Shown piece by piece: positions 53,364 through 61,944 of a DNA stretch of 64,000 bases. The DNA is from Pseudoalteromonas sp. MSK9-3 (GTDB taxonomy: Bacteria > Pseudomonadota > Gammaproteobacteria > Enterobacterales > Alteromonadaceae): the NCBI RefSeq assembly GCF_003590335.1, contig NZ_MIET01000070.1:1-64000 (forward strand). The letters are read 5' to 3'. The notes beneath the pieces were generated by a model. That model searched no databases, had not been told where the DNA came from, and saw only the letters and a program-made list of their open reading frames with translations. Position 1 is the stretch's first letter; each line of letters starts with the position of its first letter. A program made the translations under genes and the position numbers.

Positions 53364-53382
53364 TCGTTATCCATAAAAATAC

Positions 53383-53407
53383 GTGGCGTCGCTCACAGCG
53401 ACGTCAC
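53383..53407 (+). terminator. Hairpin after the siderophore receptor
   Basis: GTGGCGTCGCT (53383-53393) pairs with AGCGACGTCAC (53397-53407), 10 of 11, 20 bases after the receptor stop codon. It is followed by a T-rich run at about 53430. It also overlaps the first codons of the longest frame of the next gene, so that gene must start further downstream. Confidence 0.65.
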
Positions 53408-54264
53408 TACTATTGCTTGCTGTAACGCGTTTTTTTTGTCACTGTAGCCACCTTCGTTTTGTTACAAGGAATTCGGTTATAGCTATCACTCATCACTCCT
53501 CGTTGTTTGCCGGTGTAAACCTTATTAATGTTCAGCATAGTACGCTTAATTTTAGTAAACATCTTCATTTGACATATCATATTGGGCTAATAACACAGGG
53601 AACTCAGTCGTTTAACGCAAAAGGTAAAAACGTGATAAATGGCCCTGGGCAGCTACAACTTATGGACCCTGGTATAACGCATGATGGAAGCAGCAACGAA
53701 CTGAAGGTTTCTAGTAAAATATTCTCTATTTCTGTCAGTGCGATACATGAATTTCTGGATCAAAAAAATACGTCATTGCTTACTTTTTCTGATAACTGCA
53801 TTGAAGATCAGTCACTTTATTCGATATTTAGTCAGTTACACACACATATGGCTGCTGGGTATGCAAATACGCTGTGGCTTGAAAGTGTCTTTTTATCAAA
53901 TTTAACATTACTTGCGACACGATATGGTCATTTTACTGAACCGAAAGTTTATTGCTTAGGGCGTTCTAATCTTGCAAAGCTAAATGCCTTTATGCACGAA
54001 CATATTGCTGAAAAATTGACTGTGTCACGGCTTGCAAATGAATGTAACTTAACTGATATACAATTACTTAGGCAGTTTAAGGCGTTAACTGGCATAACCC
54101 CTTTCGCTTGGTTACTGAGAATACGCCTCGAAACCGCACTGCAGTTATTACAAAGTGGTATACGCAGTACAGATGTTGCTATGCGCGTTGGTTTTTACGA
54201 CCAAGCGCATTTTATTAATGCTTTTAAACGAGCGTATGGCATAAAACCGAGTCAGTTGTATTAA
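53383..54264 (+). CDS. AraC-family transcription regulator (start uncertain)
   Basis: The open frame encodes 293 residues, but its first codon lies in a terminator hairpin, and no ATG occurs in the first 100 codons. Likely starts are non-ATG codons near 53479-53503, after an AAGGA at 53466-53470. The protein has an AraC-type ligand-binding cupin domain (about 40-180: HLTYHIGLITQGTQSF, GQLQLMDPGITHDG) and a double helix-turn-helix (about 195-290: VSRLANECNLTDIQLLRQFK, VAMRVGFYDQAHFINAFKRA, ending GIKPSQLY). It lies behind the siderophore receptor and may control it or an iron-linked regulon. Confidence 0.8.
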   Translation: MASLTATSLLLLAVTRFFCHCSHLRFVTRNSVIAITHHSSLFAGVNLINVQHSTLNFSKHLHLTYHIGLITQGTQSFNAKGKNVINGPGQLQLMDPGITHDGSSNELKVSSKIFSISVSAIHEFLDQKNTSLLTFSDNCIEDQSLYSIFSQLHTHMAAGYANTLWLESVFLSNLTLLATRYGHFTEPKVYCLGRSNLAKLNAFMHEHIAEKLTVSRLANECNLTDIQLLRQFKALTGITPFAWLLRIRLETALQLLQSGIRSTDVAMRVGFYDQAHFINAFKRAYGIKPSQLY

Positions 54265-54371
54265 TTTTAGTTGTTAATTTTTTACAATGAATTGACTGTG
54301 TCATTTTCTATACTTTTGTGCGTAGACTACCTTATGGAAAAATCTGGGGAAGGCAGTCATAAAAGAAGAGG

Positions 54372-54740
54372 ATGAATGTGATGCAAAAAATTAATTTGGC
54401 TCAAAAATTTTTATTGTTCGATGAGCAGTGGCAACCCAAAGTGGTTGCGCAAATGAATGACTATCAGTTTAAAGTCGTGAAAGTACAAGGTGAATTTGTT
54501 TGGCACCAACACGATCATACTGACGAGACTTTTATCGTTGTAGCTGGACAACTCAACATCGCTTTTGAGGATGAAGTGATCACGCTCAATAGCGGTGAAA
54601 TGATAGTTGTGCCTAAAGGCGTTCAGCATAAGCCCTTTGCAGATCAAGAATGTCAAATATTGATCATTGAACCACAAGGCGTAAAAAATACTGGAGATGC
54701 AGAAGGTGCATTAACCGCCAAAAATGATGTGTGGATTTAG
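54372..54740 (+). CDS. Small cupin-domain protein
   Basis: The 122-residue protein is one cupin barrel with the metal-binding pattern HQHDHTDE at about residues 43-50 and a second-motif His in GVQHKPFA. The motif is similar to that of dioxygenase or isomerase-type cupins. ATGs at 54372 and 54381 are both possible. It is a single gene with its own terminator. Confidence 0.85.
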   Translation: MNVMQKINLAQKFLLFDEQWQPKVVAQMNDYQFKVVKVQGEFVWHQHDHTDETFIVVAGQLNIAFEDEVITLNSGEMIVVPKGVQHKPFADQECQILIIEPQGVKNTGDAEGALTAKNDVWI

Positions 54741-54776
54741 GCGTATTCTGAACGGCCATAGTGGGCTGAATACGCC
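54740..54776 (+). terminator. Rho-independent-type terminator of the cupin gene
   Basis: GGCGTATTC (54740-54748) pairs perfectly with GAATACGCC (54768-54776), starting at the stop codon and followed by TTTGG. Confidence 0.75.
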
Positions 54777-55049
54777 TTTGGTTAGTTAAAGGGGACTTTT
54801 TGACAAATAGTAAATAAGAGGTTTGCGCATTATCGAATGCTTGTTTGCTGATAGGTCACCTCATCGAGTTTATGATTATAATTAATTCTTTACATGGTTA
54901 TGAATCGCTGTCAATGAGGTTGTACCTTAAATGTACATATTTAAAGGTGGCGACGGCGGCACTTTATATGCTAAAACTAGTTTCCACTTTTTGGAAACGT
55001 ATTTGGGATTTGTGCTCTAGATTTGCGTTGTAATAGGAGAAAGTTGTCA
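54777..55049. other. Gap before the S66 peptidase gene
   Basis: This stretch contains a short repeat-like TTTCCACTTTTTGGAAAC near 54980-55000, and I see no gene. AGGAGA at about 55037-55042 is the ribosome site of the next gene. Confidence 0.4.
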
Positions 55050-56078
55050 GTGAATTACCCCAAACCACTTAAAGCCGGCAGTCGTATTGCTATTTGTGCC
55101 TTTTCATCTTCGGTACCGCAAGCTTGCTATGCAAGGCTCGATAAGGCTGTGGCGTTTTTGCAAGGGCAAGGTTTTGAAGTGGTTGAAGGGCAGAGCGTTC
55201 GCCATACTGGGGAGTGGGATGCGCAAGCACGGGCAAATGAGCTAAATACGTTCTTATTGGATGAGAGTATATCTGCGGTACTGCCTCCTTGGGGAGGAGA
55301 TTTAGCAATGGCTATTTTACCCTTATTAGATTGGCAAGCGCTTCAAGCAACATCACCAAAATGGGTGCTTGGTTTCTCAGATGTAAGTACGATTATGACG
55401 GCACTGACAATACGGTTAAATTGGGTCACCGTTCACGCAACAAATTTAATGCAATTGACGTCATTACAGACTGATCCGCTCACCCGCGCGACTTTAGATG
55501 TACTCTCATTGCAAGTCGGTGATAAATGGGTACAATCAGCGTCTAGTCACTTTGAAACAACCAATGCTTGTCCAATTTCAGATCCAAACATGGTGTTTAA
55601 TCTCACAGAAATAACTCAGTGGCGTCTACTGCCAAGTCAGCAGGGTATTGCAAGTGACAAAGCCGCATTTGCGGGGCGCTTAGTTGGCGGGTGTTTAGAC
55701 ACTCATCAACATATTTTAAATACCGAGTTTGCAGACATCGAGCAGTTTTCACAGCAATATCATGAACAGCCGCTGATTTTGTACTTTGAAAATGGGGAGC
55801 TAAGTGACCATGGTTATATCCGCGCATTACTTGGTTTAAAATACAAAGGCGTGTTCAAGCATGTGTCTGGTGTTTTATTTGGCCGTAACGCAGTGAATAA
55901 ATACAAGGTAAACGCCAATGAAGAAATTTTGCTAGAGGCGTTAGGCTCATTGAATATCCCCATTGTTTTTGACGTTGATATAGGTCATACCCCACCTAAC
56001 ATGACACTACTTAACGGGGTGTACAGTGAGGTTGATATTTCACCTGTAGGTGCAACAGTAGTGCAATATTTGCAGTGA
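55050..56078 (+). CDS. S66-family peptidase (LD-carboxypeptidase/MccF-like)
   Basis: A GTG at 55050, eight bases after AGGAGA, gives 342 residues. The S66 motifs are present: LPPWGGDLAMAILPLLDW, the nucleophile serine region LGFSDVSTIMT, a Glu in LYFENGELSDHGY and a His in VDIGHTPPNMTLLNG, forming the Ser-Glu-His triad. The length and the WGGD motif fit the MccF branch (microcin C self-immunity peptidases) or longer LD-carboxypeptidases, which cut L,D-tetrapeptides during peptidoglycan recycling. Which role applies cannot be decided from sequence alone. Confidence 0.85.
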   Translation: MNYPKPLKAGSRIAICAFSSSVPQACYARLDKAVAFLQGQGFEVVEGQSVRHTGEWDAQARANELNTFLLDESISAVLPPWGGDLAMAILPLLDWQALQATSPKWVLGFSDVSTIMTALTIRLNWVTVHATNLMQLTSLQTDPLTRATLDVLSLQVGDKWVQSASSHFETTNACPISDPNMVFNLTEITQWRLLPSQQGIASDKAAFAGRLVGGCLDTHQHILNTEFADIEQFSQQYHEQPLILYFENGELSDHGYIRALLGLKYKGVFKHVSGVLFGRNAVNKYKVNANEEILLEALGSLNIPIVFDVDIGHTPPNMTLLNGVYSEVDISPVGATVVQYLQ

Positions 56079-56419
56079 TCTACATGAAGGAATATAGCTA
56101 ATTTGTTATTTTTTAGTGTTTACAAGATCTATAATTTAACATGGGTGTGGGTGAGGTTTCTATGAGTTTTTTGAATAGAATAATTTTTATCTTATTGTTT
56201 GTTAAATTTATTATTTTTATTTATTAGGGATAAATAATGAGTTTTAGTTTTTCTACTCAGTAATTTATGTGAATTATTACACTGTTTTACATGTTCATTT
56301 GCTTTTCAATTGATTAATTATTTGCAATGCTTTAGTCTTGGTTTTGTGCTTTCATAACAGGCATAACCGCTCCTTGATAATAATAAGAAGTCTGTTGTAG
56401 GACTAGGGTAAATAAAGCC
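56079..56419. other. AT-rich gap upstream of the GGDEF gene
   Basis: This 341-base stretch is extremely T-rich, with several short near-repeats, and holds the promoter of the GGDEF gene. I see no gene, hairpin terminator or clear binding motif in it. Confidence 0.45.
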
Positions 56420-57454
56420 ATGGAATTTGATACGTCACTTTCTCACTCTGCACAATGTATGAAAAAAGCAATTCCACTGATGGTGAAGTACAAGGTACCT
56501 GTTACACCAGTGAATTATGCGATTTGGTATTGTTATGTATTAGGTTCTAATGAGCAGCTTAATACCGAGTTAGAGCGTGTTTTAGATAACTATGAGACAT
56601 GTCCTCCAGCGCATGCTAAGCAATTATTTGATGAGTTTTTATCAGATAAGGATTTAGCGTTATTTCATCAAATGTCAGAGTCATTTCAAGAAACAATCTC
56701 TGGTGTACAAGTAGAAATTGATAAAACACTGGAATCTTCTCAAGACTTTTCGGCTGTATTATCTCAGTGTCATTCTGGTTTGTATGATTTAAAAAGAAAC
56801 AGCTTAGATTCTTTTGACGATGTATTGGGCTATGTCGATCGATTAACTGAAGAGTCGGTGGTGATGCAGCAAACCGCGTATCAATTTCAAAAGAAGTTGG
56901 AAAATGCTTATGCAGAGATCAGTGATCTAAAATCTGCGCTGGTCAGCACACAAGAAGCTGCAAGCCAAGATCCATTAACTGGGCTGCTGAATCGCGGCAA
57001 GTTTGATGAAGATATCGTTATGTTTTGTAAGACGGCACCAACAGGTACTCACCGGGCTTTGATCTTTGTTGATATAGACCATTTTAAGCAGTTTAATGAT
57101 GATTTTGGTCACCAAAAGGGTGACGATGTTTTAAAAGTTGTTTCAGCGAAAATTATCAAACATACCGAAGGTATTGGAAAAGCATATCGATATGGCGGTG
57201 AAGAGTTTTGTATATTTGCAGAATTAGACAGCTTAAGTGAAGTGGTTAATTTTGCAGAAGGCATTCGTAAAGATATTGCAAAGCTGTCTGTTAAAGGCAA
57301 AAAAACAGGCAAAGCGGTTCGTTCAATTACAGCGAGCTTTGGTATTGCCTTGCATATTGAGCAGTGTTTAGTAACTCATTTGATTGAGCGTGCCGATAAA
57401 GCACTTTATTTAGCGAAAGAGCATGGTCGTAACCGAATAGAAATTGCTGCGTAG
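56420..57454 (+). CDS. Diguanylate cyclase, GGDEF domain with coiled-coil sensor
   Basis: The 344-residue protein is cytoplasmic with no membrane span. The N-terminal 160 residues are helical (APLMVKYKVPVTPVNYAIWY-type start, then a long coiled-coil) and correspond to the sensing or dimerising part seen in many GGDEF proteins of marine bacteria. The GGDEF domain begins SQDPLTGLLNRGKF, the metal-site FVDIDHFKQFND is intact, and the active loop is YRYGGEEF, the functional variant. There is no RxxD five residues before it, so product inhibition at a primary I-site is unlikely. Confidence 0.9.
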   Translation: MEFDTSLSHSAQCMKKAIPLMVKYKVPVTPVNYAIWYCYVLGSNEQLNTELERVLDNYETCPPAHAKQLFDEFLSDKDLALFHQMSESFQETISGVQVEIDKTLESSQDFSAVLSQCHSGLYDLKRNSLDSFDDVLGYVDRLTEESVVMQQTAYQFQKKLENAYAEISDLKSALVSTQEAASQDPLTGLLNRGKFDEDIVMFCKTAPTGTHRALIFVDIDHFKQFNDDFGHQKGDDVLKVVSAKIIKHTEGIGKAYRYGGEEFCIFAELDSLSEVVNFAEGIRKDIAKLSVKGKKTGKAVRSITASFGIALHIEQCLVTHLIERADKALYLAKEHGRNRIEIAA

Positions 57455-57571
57455 CACTAATTTTTACTGCTTAAAGGTGTGTTTTTATAAAATGCAAGGT
57501 CATTTAAGGCTTTGACTTGATTATAAAAAACTATAAAATTGTGTCTATTAATCATATTTAGAACCACAGTA

Positions 57572-58585
57572 ATGAAAAGAATTATCGTCTGTATGGATGG
57601 TACATGGAACAAGCCCACCCAGTATGATCGAGGCAAGCGTAAACCCACTAATGTTGTCAAAGTCGCCCGCGCAATTGAACCTGTTTGCAGTGATGGAGTT
57701 CATCAAATAGTGTATTACAGTGAGGGTGTTGGGACGCAGTGGGGTTTAGATCGTATTTTAGGGGGCGGTTTTGGTATTGGGCTATCGCAGAATATTCTTA
57801 AAGCCTATCGGTTTATTGTTCATAATTACCAGCCTGGGGATGAAATTTTCCTGTTTGGTTTTAGCCGTGGTGCTTACACGGTGCGCAGTTTAGCTGGGCT
57901 TATTAACAAAGTCGGTCTGTTGCCTAAAGACCACGCATTTTATATGCCTGAAGCCTATCGCTTATATCGTAAAGAACCTTCAAACGCACAATTAAACGCT
58001 TTTCAGCAGCAGCACAGCAGTAAAAAAGTAAAAATTAAGTTTGTTGGTGTATGGGACACGGTTGGCGCTTTAGGGATCCCGCTTGGATTTAGGCGTTTTA
58101 ATCGTCGCTACCAATTCCATGATGTGAGTTTAACTAATAATATTGAACACGCATTTCAAGCGCTTGCCATTGATGAGCGCCGGGGCATTTTTAAGCCTGC
58201 TATTTGGCAATTGCCAAAAGGATCAACACAAACTCTACAACAACAGTGGTTCGTGGGCAGTCATAGTAACGTAGGTGGGGGCTACAGCAAAGATGGTTTA
58301 GCCAATATCAGCCTACATTGGATCAAAGACATGGCCGAGCAATATGGGTTGCAGTTTAATGACACGTTTTTACGTTATTATAAACCGTATCACCTAGACG
58401 AATATCGTAACTCAATGACATGGCTGTATAAGTTAACAGAAACAATGCGAGAAGTAAGCTATAAACCTTATACGAATGAATCACTACACAAGAGTGTACT
58501 TAATCGTATGAGTGACCTACCAACATACCGTCCTGAAAATGTTATGCCAATGGTAGAATCTAAGGATGAGAAGGTCATTGGGTAA
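57572..58585 (+). CDS. DUF2235-family alpha/beta hydrolase
   Basis: I place the start at 57572, giving 337 residues; the frame extends 11 codons upstream without a ribosome site. DUF2235 features are visible: VCMDGTWNKPTQYDRG at the start, VYYSEGVGTQWGLDRI, the nucleophile elbow FGFSRGAYTVRSLAG, the VGVWDTVGALGIP segment, and FVGSHSNVGGGYSKDGLAN at the end. Some members are secreted lipases or type VI secretion effectors; no secretion genes are near here. Its stop codon lies four bases before the start of an acetyltransferase. Confidence 0.85.
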   Translation: MKRIIVCMDGTWNKPTQYDRGKRKPTNVVKVARAIEPVCSDGVHQIVYYSEGVGTQWGLDRILGGGFGIGLSQNILKAYRFIVHNYQPGDEIFLFGFSRGAYTVRSLAGLINKVGLLPKDHAFYMPEAYRLYRKEPSNAQLNAFQQQHSSKKVKIKFVGVWDTVGALGIPLGFRRFNRRYQFHDVSLTNNIEHAFQALAIDERRGIFKPAIWQLPKGSTQTLQQQWFVGSHSNVGGGYSKDGLANISLHWIKDMAEQYGLQFNDTFLRYYKPYHLDEYRNSMTWLYKLTETMREVSYKPYTNESLHKSVLNRMSDLPTYRPENVMPMVESKDEKVIG

Positions 58586-58589
58586 TACG

Positions 58590-59024
58590 ATGAACTATAT
58601 TATTAAAGAGGGCACTGTTAACGAGTTGATGTGTATTGAGAATAACATCCCTGAATTTTCTTCTCCAAAATCATATGCAGAGATCAATGAAAAAATATAT
58701 GCCCGCTCATATATATTGCTGGTGGCTTATGTTAATGAGCAACCGGTTGGTTATAAGCTTGGTTATGCAAAAAGTGGCTCGCTATTCTACAGTTGGCTTG
58801 GTGCCGTGTTGCCAGAGTTTAGAGGTCAAGGCATTGCTAAAGGGCTGCTTTTACGACAAGAAGACAAGGTAAGAGCGCGTGCTTATCAAGCCATTGAGGT
58901 TAAATCAATGAACCGTTTTAAGCGTATGTTACAGATGTTGATCGCGCATGATTACCAGATTGTAAAGTGCAAACAACTGGATGATGGCAGTGATAGTAAA
59001 ATTACCTTTAGGAAAAACCTTTAG
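58590..59024 (+). CDS. GNAT acetyltransferase
   Basis: The ATG at 58590 gives 144 residues starting MNYIIKEGTVNELMCIENNI. The acetyl-CoA binding loop is visible as LGAVLPEFRGQGIAKGLLLR. It may modify a small molecule or protein. It is closely spaced behind the DUF2235 gene (four-base gap), so the two are likely co-transcribed; an acetyltransferase paired with a hydrolase could be an immunity- or maturation-type partner, but that is speculative. Confidence 0.8.
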   Translation: MNYIIKEGTVNELMCIENNIPEFSSPKSYAEINEKIYARSYILLVAYVNEQPVGYKLGYAKSGSLFYSWLGAVLPEFRGQGIAKGLLLRQEDKVRARAYQAIEVKSMNRFKRMLQMLIAHDYQIVKCKQLDDGSDSKITFRKNL

Positions 59025-59201
59025 CTCAGCTCTAAATTAGCGAAAAGATAATGATTTTTTCCTTTCTCAGTGTCAAAAATTAAGCTTAAATAATACATTA
59101 TGATTGCATTTGTAAAAATTTAGTAAATAAAGTTATTTTATTTTTACCTGCAAACAATTATCATTACGGTCCTAATTTAAATACACAATTAAATATACCG
59201 C

Positions 59202-59224
59202 GTATCGCTTACTGTAAGTGGTAC
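59202..59224. promoter_or_regulatory. Near-perfect 23-bp palindrome before the biosynthetic operon
   Basis: GTATCGCTTAC-T-GTAAGTGGTAC is an inverted repeat with 9 of 11 positions matched on each side of a central T, and the inner five are perfect. It lies 31 bases before the first start codon (59256), a typical place for the operator of a TetR- or LuxR-like regulator. No regulator gene for it is visible in this window. Confidence 0.6.
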
Positions 59225-59255
59225 CGTATTTTAGTATGTGATTGAAGGAGCAGTA

Positions 59256-60272
59256 ATGTCACGTCGTTTTTTTCTTACTGGTGCAACCGGAGTTGTTGGA
59301 CTATCTATTCTTGAGCAGTTGAATGAGGATGACCAAGTGTCTATTTTGGTTAACCGACAACGCTTTAGTACATTGCCAACTGGCGTTAGTCAGCAAATAA
59401 AAGGTGATATTTCCAAGCCTGATTTTGGTTTAGGTGCACAAGAGCTTGCACAATTAAACGAAATCGATGTATTGATCCACAGTGCGGCGTTAACGGACTT
59501 TACCGCCGATGCCGAGGTATTGGCTGATATTAATATAGCAGGCTTGCAGCATGCTAAAGCACTGGCAAATAAGCTCAATGCTAAGTTAATTTATATCAGC
59601 ACTGCATTTGTGCAAGGGCGAAATGGTCATGCATTTAATAATTATGAACACAGTAAGAAATTAGCGGAATCATCGTTGGATGATGATGTGACCGTGATCC
59701 GACCATCCGTCATTATTGGCGATAGCATCAAAGGTATTATGCCCAAAAAACAAGGCATGCATAATATGCTTAAATTGGCTACAAAAGAGGTTATTCCTGT
59801 TGTACCGGGCGATGCCAGTACCTTAGTAGATGTTATTCCCAGAGATACAGTGGCCAGTGGTATTTTAACCGTTGTTGATAACAACCTCTCTGGTGAGTTT
59901 TGGTTAACCGCTGGTGATGACGCCAGTACCTTAGGCCAAATGTTAACAATTGGCACTAATCCCGATTACTTTGAGCGCTATCAAGTGAAATTTAAGCCGC
60001 CTAAATTGATCAATCCGACCACATTTGAACGACTGATCAAGCCGGTATTTTTACCTGCATTGCCCCGTCGATATAAACGTATGTTTGAAGAAACCTCCAT
60101 TTATTTAAAATACCTAGATATGAGTGAGGGCTTTAGTTCCGATCTTGACAAACTCGGTGCCTATGATCAGGGCCCTGAGCCATTCGATATTCCTGAGGTA
60201 ATAGTAAAGAACATCGCTGCATTTGATGACGTCCATCCTCTCAGTGAGCTGTTAGTGGCCGGGGAAGCGTAA
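59256..60272 (+). CDS. NAD(P)-dependent thioester-reductase/epimerase-like protein
   Basis: The ATG at 59256 follows an AAGGAG ribosome site and gives 338 residues. It is an extended short-chain dehydrogenase: cofactor-binding TGATGVVG at residues 7-14, an alanine-serine region VLIHSAALTD, a serine/threonine in LIYISTAFVQG, and the catalytic Tyr/Lys pair in FNNYEHSKKLAE. The overall pattern fits the male-sterility/thioester-reductase branch, which reduces acyl thioesters to aldehydes. Its stop codon overlaps the next start (TAATG). I infer it releases a chain as an aldehyde for amination. Confidence 0.8.
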   Translation: MSRRFFLTGATGVVGLSILEQLNEDDQVSILVNRQRFSTLPTGVSQQIKGDISKPDFGLGAQELAQLNEIDVLIHSAALTDFTADAEVLADINIAGLQHAKALANKLNAKLIYISTAFVQGRNGHAFNNYEHSKKLAESSLDDDVTVIRPSVIIGDSIKGIMPKKQGMHNMLKLATKEVIPVVPGDASTLVDVIPRDTVASGILTVVDNNLSGEFWLTAGDDASTLGQMLTIGTNPDYFERYQVKFKPPKLINPTTFERLIKPVFLPALPRRYKRMFEETSIYLKYLDMSEGFSSDLDKLGAYDQGPEPFDIPEVIVKNIAAFDDVHPLSELLVAGEA

Positions 60273-61498
60273 TGAAAGAGGAAACGCTAAAGGCATTAAA
60301 GTCTCATAGCAATCGTTCAAAAGCACGGCTATCGAGTATGATGAATTTACCGATTGAACATTGTGCTCAGGGGTGTGAAATTGTCGATACCCAAGGTAAA
60401 ACGTATTTAGATTGTGGTGGGTTTGGCGTCTTTATTTTAGGCCACCGTCACCCGGAAGTGATACACAGTGTCACTGAGCAACTCAATATGTTACCAATGA
60501 GTAGCAGGACATTGGTCAACGATACACTGGCGATTGCGAGTCAAAAACTGGCTGATTTTAGTCCAGCGTCATTAGAGTATACTTTTTTTACAAACTCTGG
60601 TGCTGAGTCTACTGAGTTAGCTTTGAAACTGGCGCGAGCGAATGGCTGCAATAAAATAATAGCACTCACTGGGAGTTATCACGGCAAAACGTTAGGCGCA
60701 CTAAGCGTGACGCATCGCGAGGCTTTTAGAGCGCCATTTGAGCCTTTGTTTGATGATGTTATTTTTATTGAGCGCGACGACATGACAGCGCTGTCTAGTT
60801 GTTTTGAAAATAGTCAAGATACCTATGCAGTTATCCTTGAACCTGTACAAGGCGAAGGCGGTGTTTACCCGTTGTCAGTTGAGTTTGTGCGCTTAGTCAG
60901 TGAGCTATGTAAAGAGAATAACGGGCTGTTTATTGCCGATGAGATCCAGTCAGGCTTAGCTAGAACTGGGTATGATTGGGCAATAGAGGCCTATCAAGTG
61001 ACACCGGATATTATGCTGGTAGGTAAAGGGCTAAGTGGCGGGGTTATACCCTGCGCCGCAGTGGTTGCGACTGCGGCCGCATTTGAGCCTCTTAATAAAG
61101 ATTTCATGTTGCACAGCAGCACCTTTGGGGGCTCTCCCATTGCTTTAGCAGCAGCAATTAAAACTCTAGAGATTCTGGCTCGGGATAATATTTCAGCAAA
61201 AGCAAAAGCAATCGGTGATGCCATTATTGAAAATCTCACGCCGCTTGCAGAACCTGCGGGCATCATCGTGAGGGGCAAAGGCTTATTGATAGGTTTAGAT
61301 GCACAAACCCCAGCTCGTGCAGGCCAACTTACTTTGTCTTTACTGCAACATAACATTATTACCAGTCATTCGCTGAGTAATGCCACGACCGTGCGCCTAA
61401 CGCCCAGTGCATTGCTGAGTCTTTCTCAAATTGAACAACTAACCACGGCATGTGCTGCCGCCTTTTCGTCATTAACTGCTATGGAGCAAACATCATGA
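60272..61498 (+). CDS. Class III PLP-dependent aminotransferase
   Basis: The 408-residue enzyme shows class III aminotransferase motifs: FTNSGAESTELALKLARA for phosphate binding, a substrate-gate GSYHGKTLGALSVT, an Asp in LFIADEIQSGLART and the PLP lysine in MLVGKGLSGGVIPCAAV. Close relatives transfer an amino group to aldehydes, as acetylornithine, putrescine and polyketide-tailoring aminotransferases do. Coming directly after the thioester-reductase-like gene (one-base overlap), it is well placed to convert the aldehyde to a primary amine. Its stop overlaps the next start by four bases (ATGA). Confidence 0.9.
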   Translation: MKEETLKALKSHSNRSKARLSSMMNLPIEHCAQGCEIVDTQGKTYLDCGGFGVFILGHRHPEVIHSVTEQLNMLPMSSRTLVNDTLAIASQKLADFSPASLEYTFFTNSGAESTELALKLARANGCNKIIALTGSYHGKTLGALSVTHREAFRAPFEPLFDDVIFIERDDMTALSSCFENSQDTYAVILEPVQGEGGVYPLSVEFVRLVSELCKENNGLFIADEIQSGLARTGYDWAIEAYQVTPDIMLVGKGLSGGVIPCAAVVATAAAFEPLNKDFMLHSSTFGGSPIALAAAIKTLEILARDNISAKAKAIGDAIIENLTPLAEPAGIIVRGKGLLIGLDAQTPARAGQLTLSLLQHNIITSHSLSNATTVRLTPSALLSLSQIEQLTTACAAAFSSLTAMEQTS

Positions 61499-61944
61499 GA
61501 CGCGTCACTATTGAAAAACAATTACCTGTATCTGCAGAGCAAGCTTATAAAACGATTTCTGATTTTAAACAGTTTGAAAAACACTGTGCAGCCGTGATCA
61601 GTATTGATGTGAACAAAATATCTGATACGCAGAGTGACTCAACGTGGAAAGTCCATTTTCATGATGGTGAAATGTGTTGGCGTGAAAAAGACATTTTTAA
61701 TAACCAAGAACTTACGATAGATTTTAATCAGCTTGAAGGTGATGCGGAAGAGTTCTATGGTCGTTGGATTGTGGAGACCGTGTCTTCAAATCGTGCAAAA
61801 GTTTGCTTTGAGGCGTCATTTTGTATGGGGATCCCCACTCTCGCAGATATTCTTGAGCCGATTGCAGAAACGGCGATTACCAACAATATAAATAACATGC
61901 TGACCGAGCTATTTATTACTGAAACAGAAGGTGAGCCTGCGTAA
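61495..61944 (+). CDS. SRPBCC-family (polyketide cyclase/START-like) protein
   Basis: The ATG at 61495 gives 149 residues; an in-frame ATG at 61450 would lie inside the aminotransferase gene and add an unrelated stretch. The opening VTIEKQLPVSAEQAYKTISD and the middle FNQLEGDAEEFYGRWIVE resemble SRPBCC proteins such as aromatase/cyclases and Coq10-like lipid carriers, which have a helix-grip fold with a hydrophobic cavity. In this operon it may bind or fold the growing chain. Its stop overlaps the next start (TAATG). Confidence 0.75.
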   Translation: MRRVTIEKQLPVSAEQAYKTISDFKQFEKHCAAVISIDVNKISDTQSDSTWKVHFHDGEMCWREKDIFNNQELTIDFNQLEGDAEEFYGRWIVETVSSNRAKVCFEASFCMGIPTLADILEPIAETAITNNINNMLTELFITETEGEPA

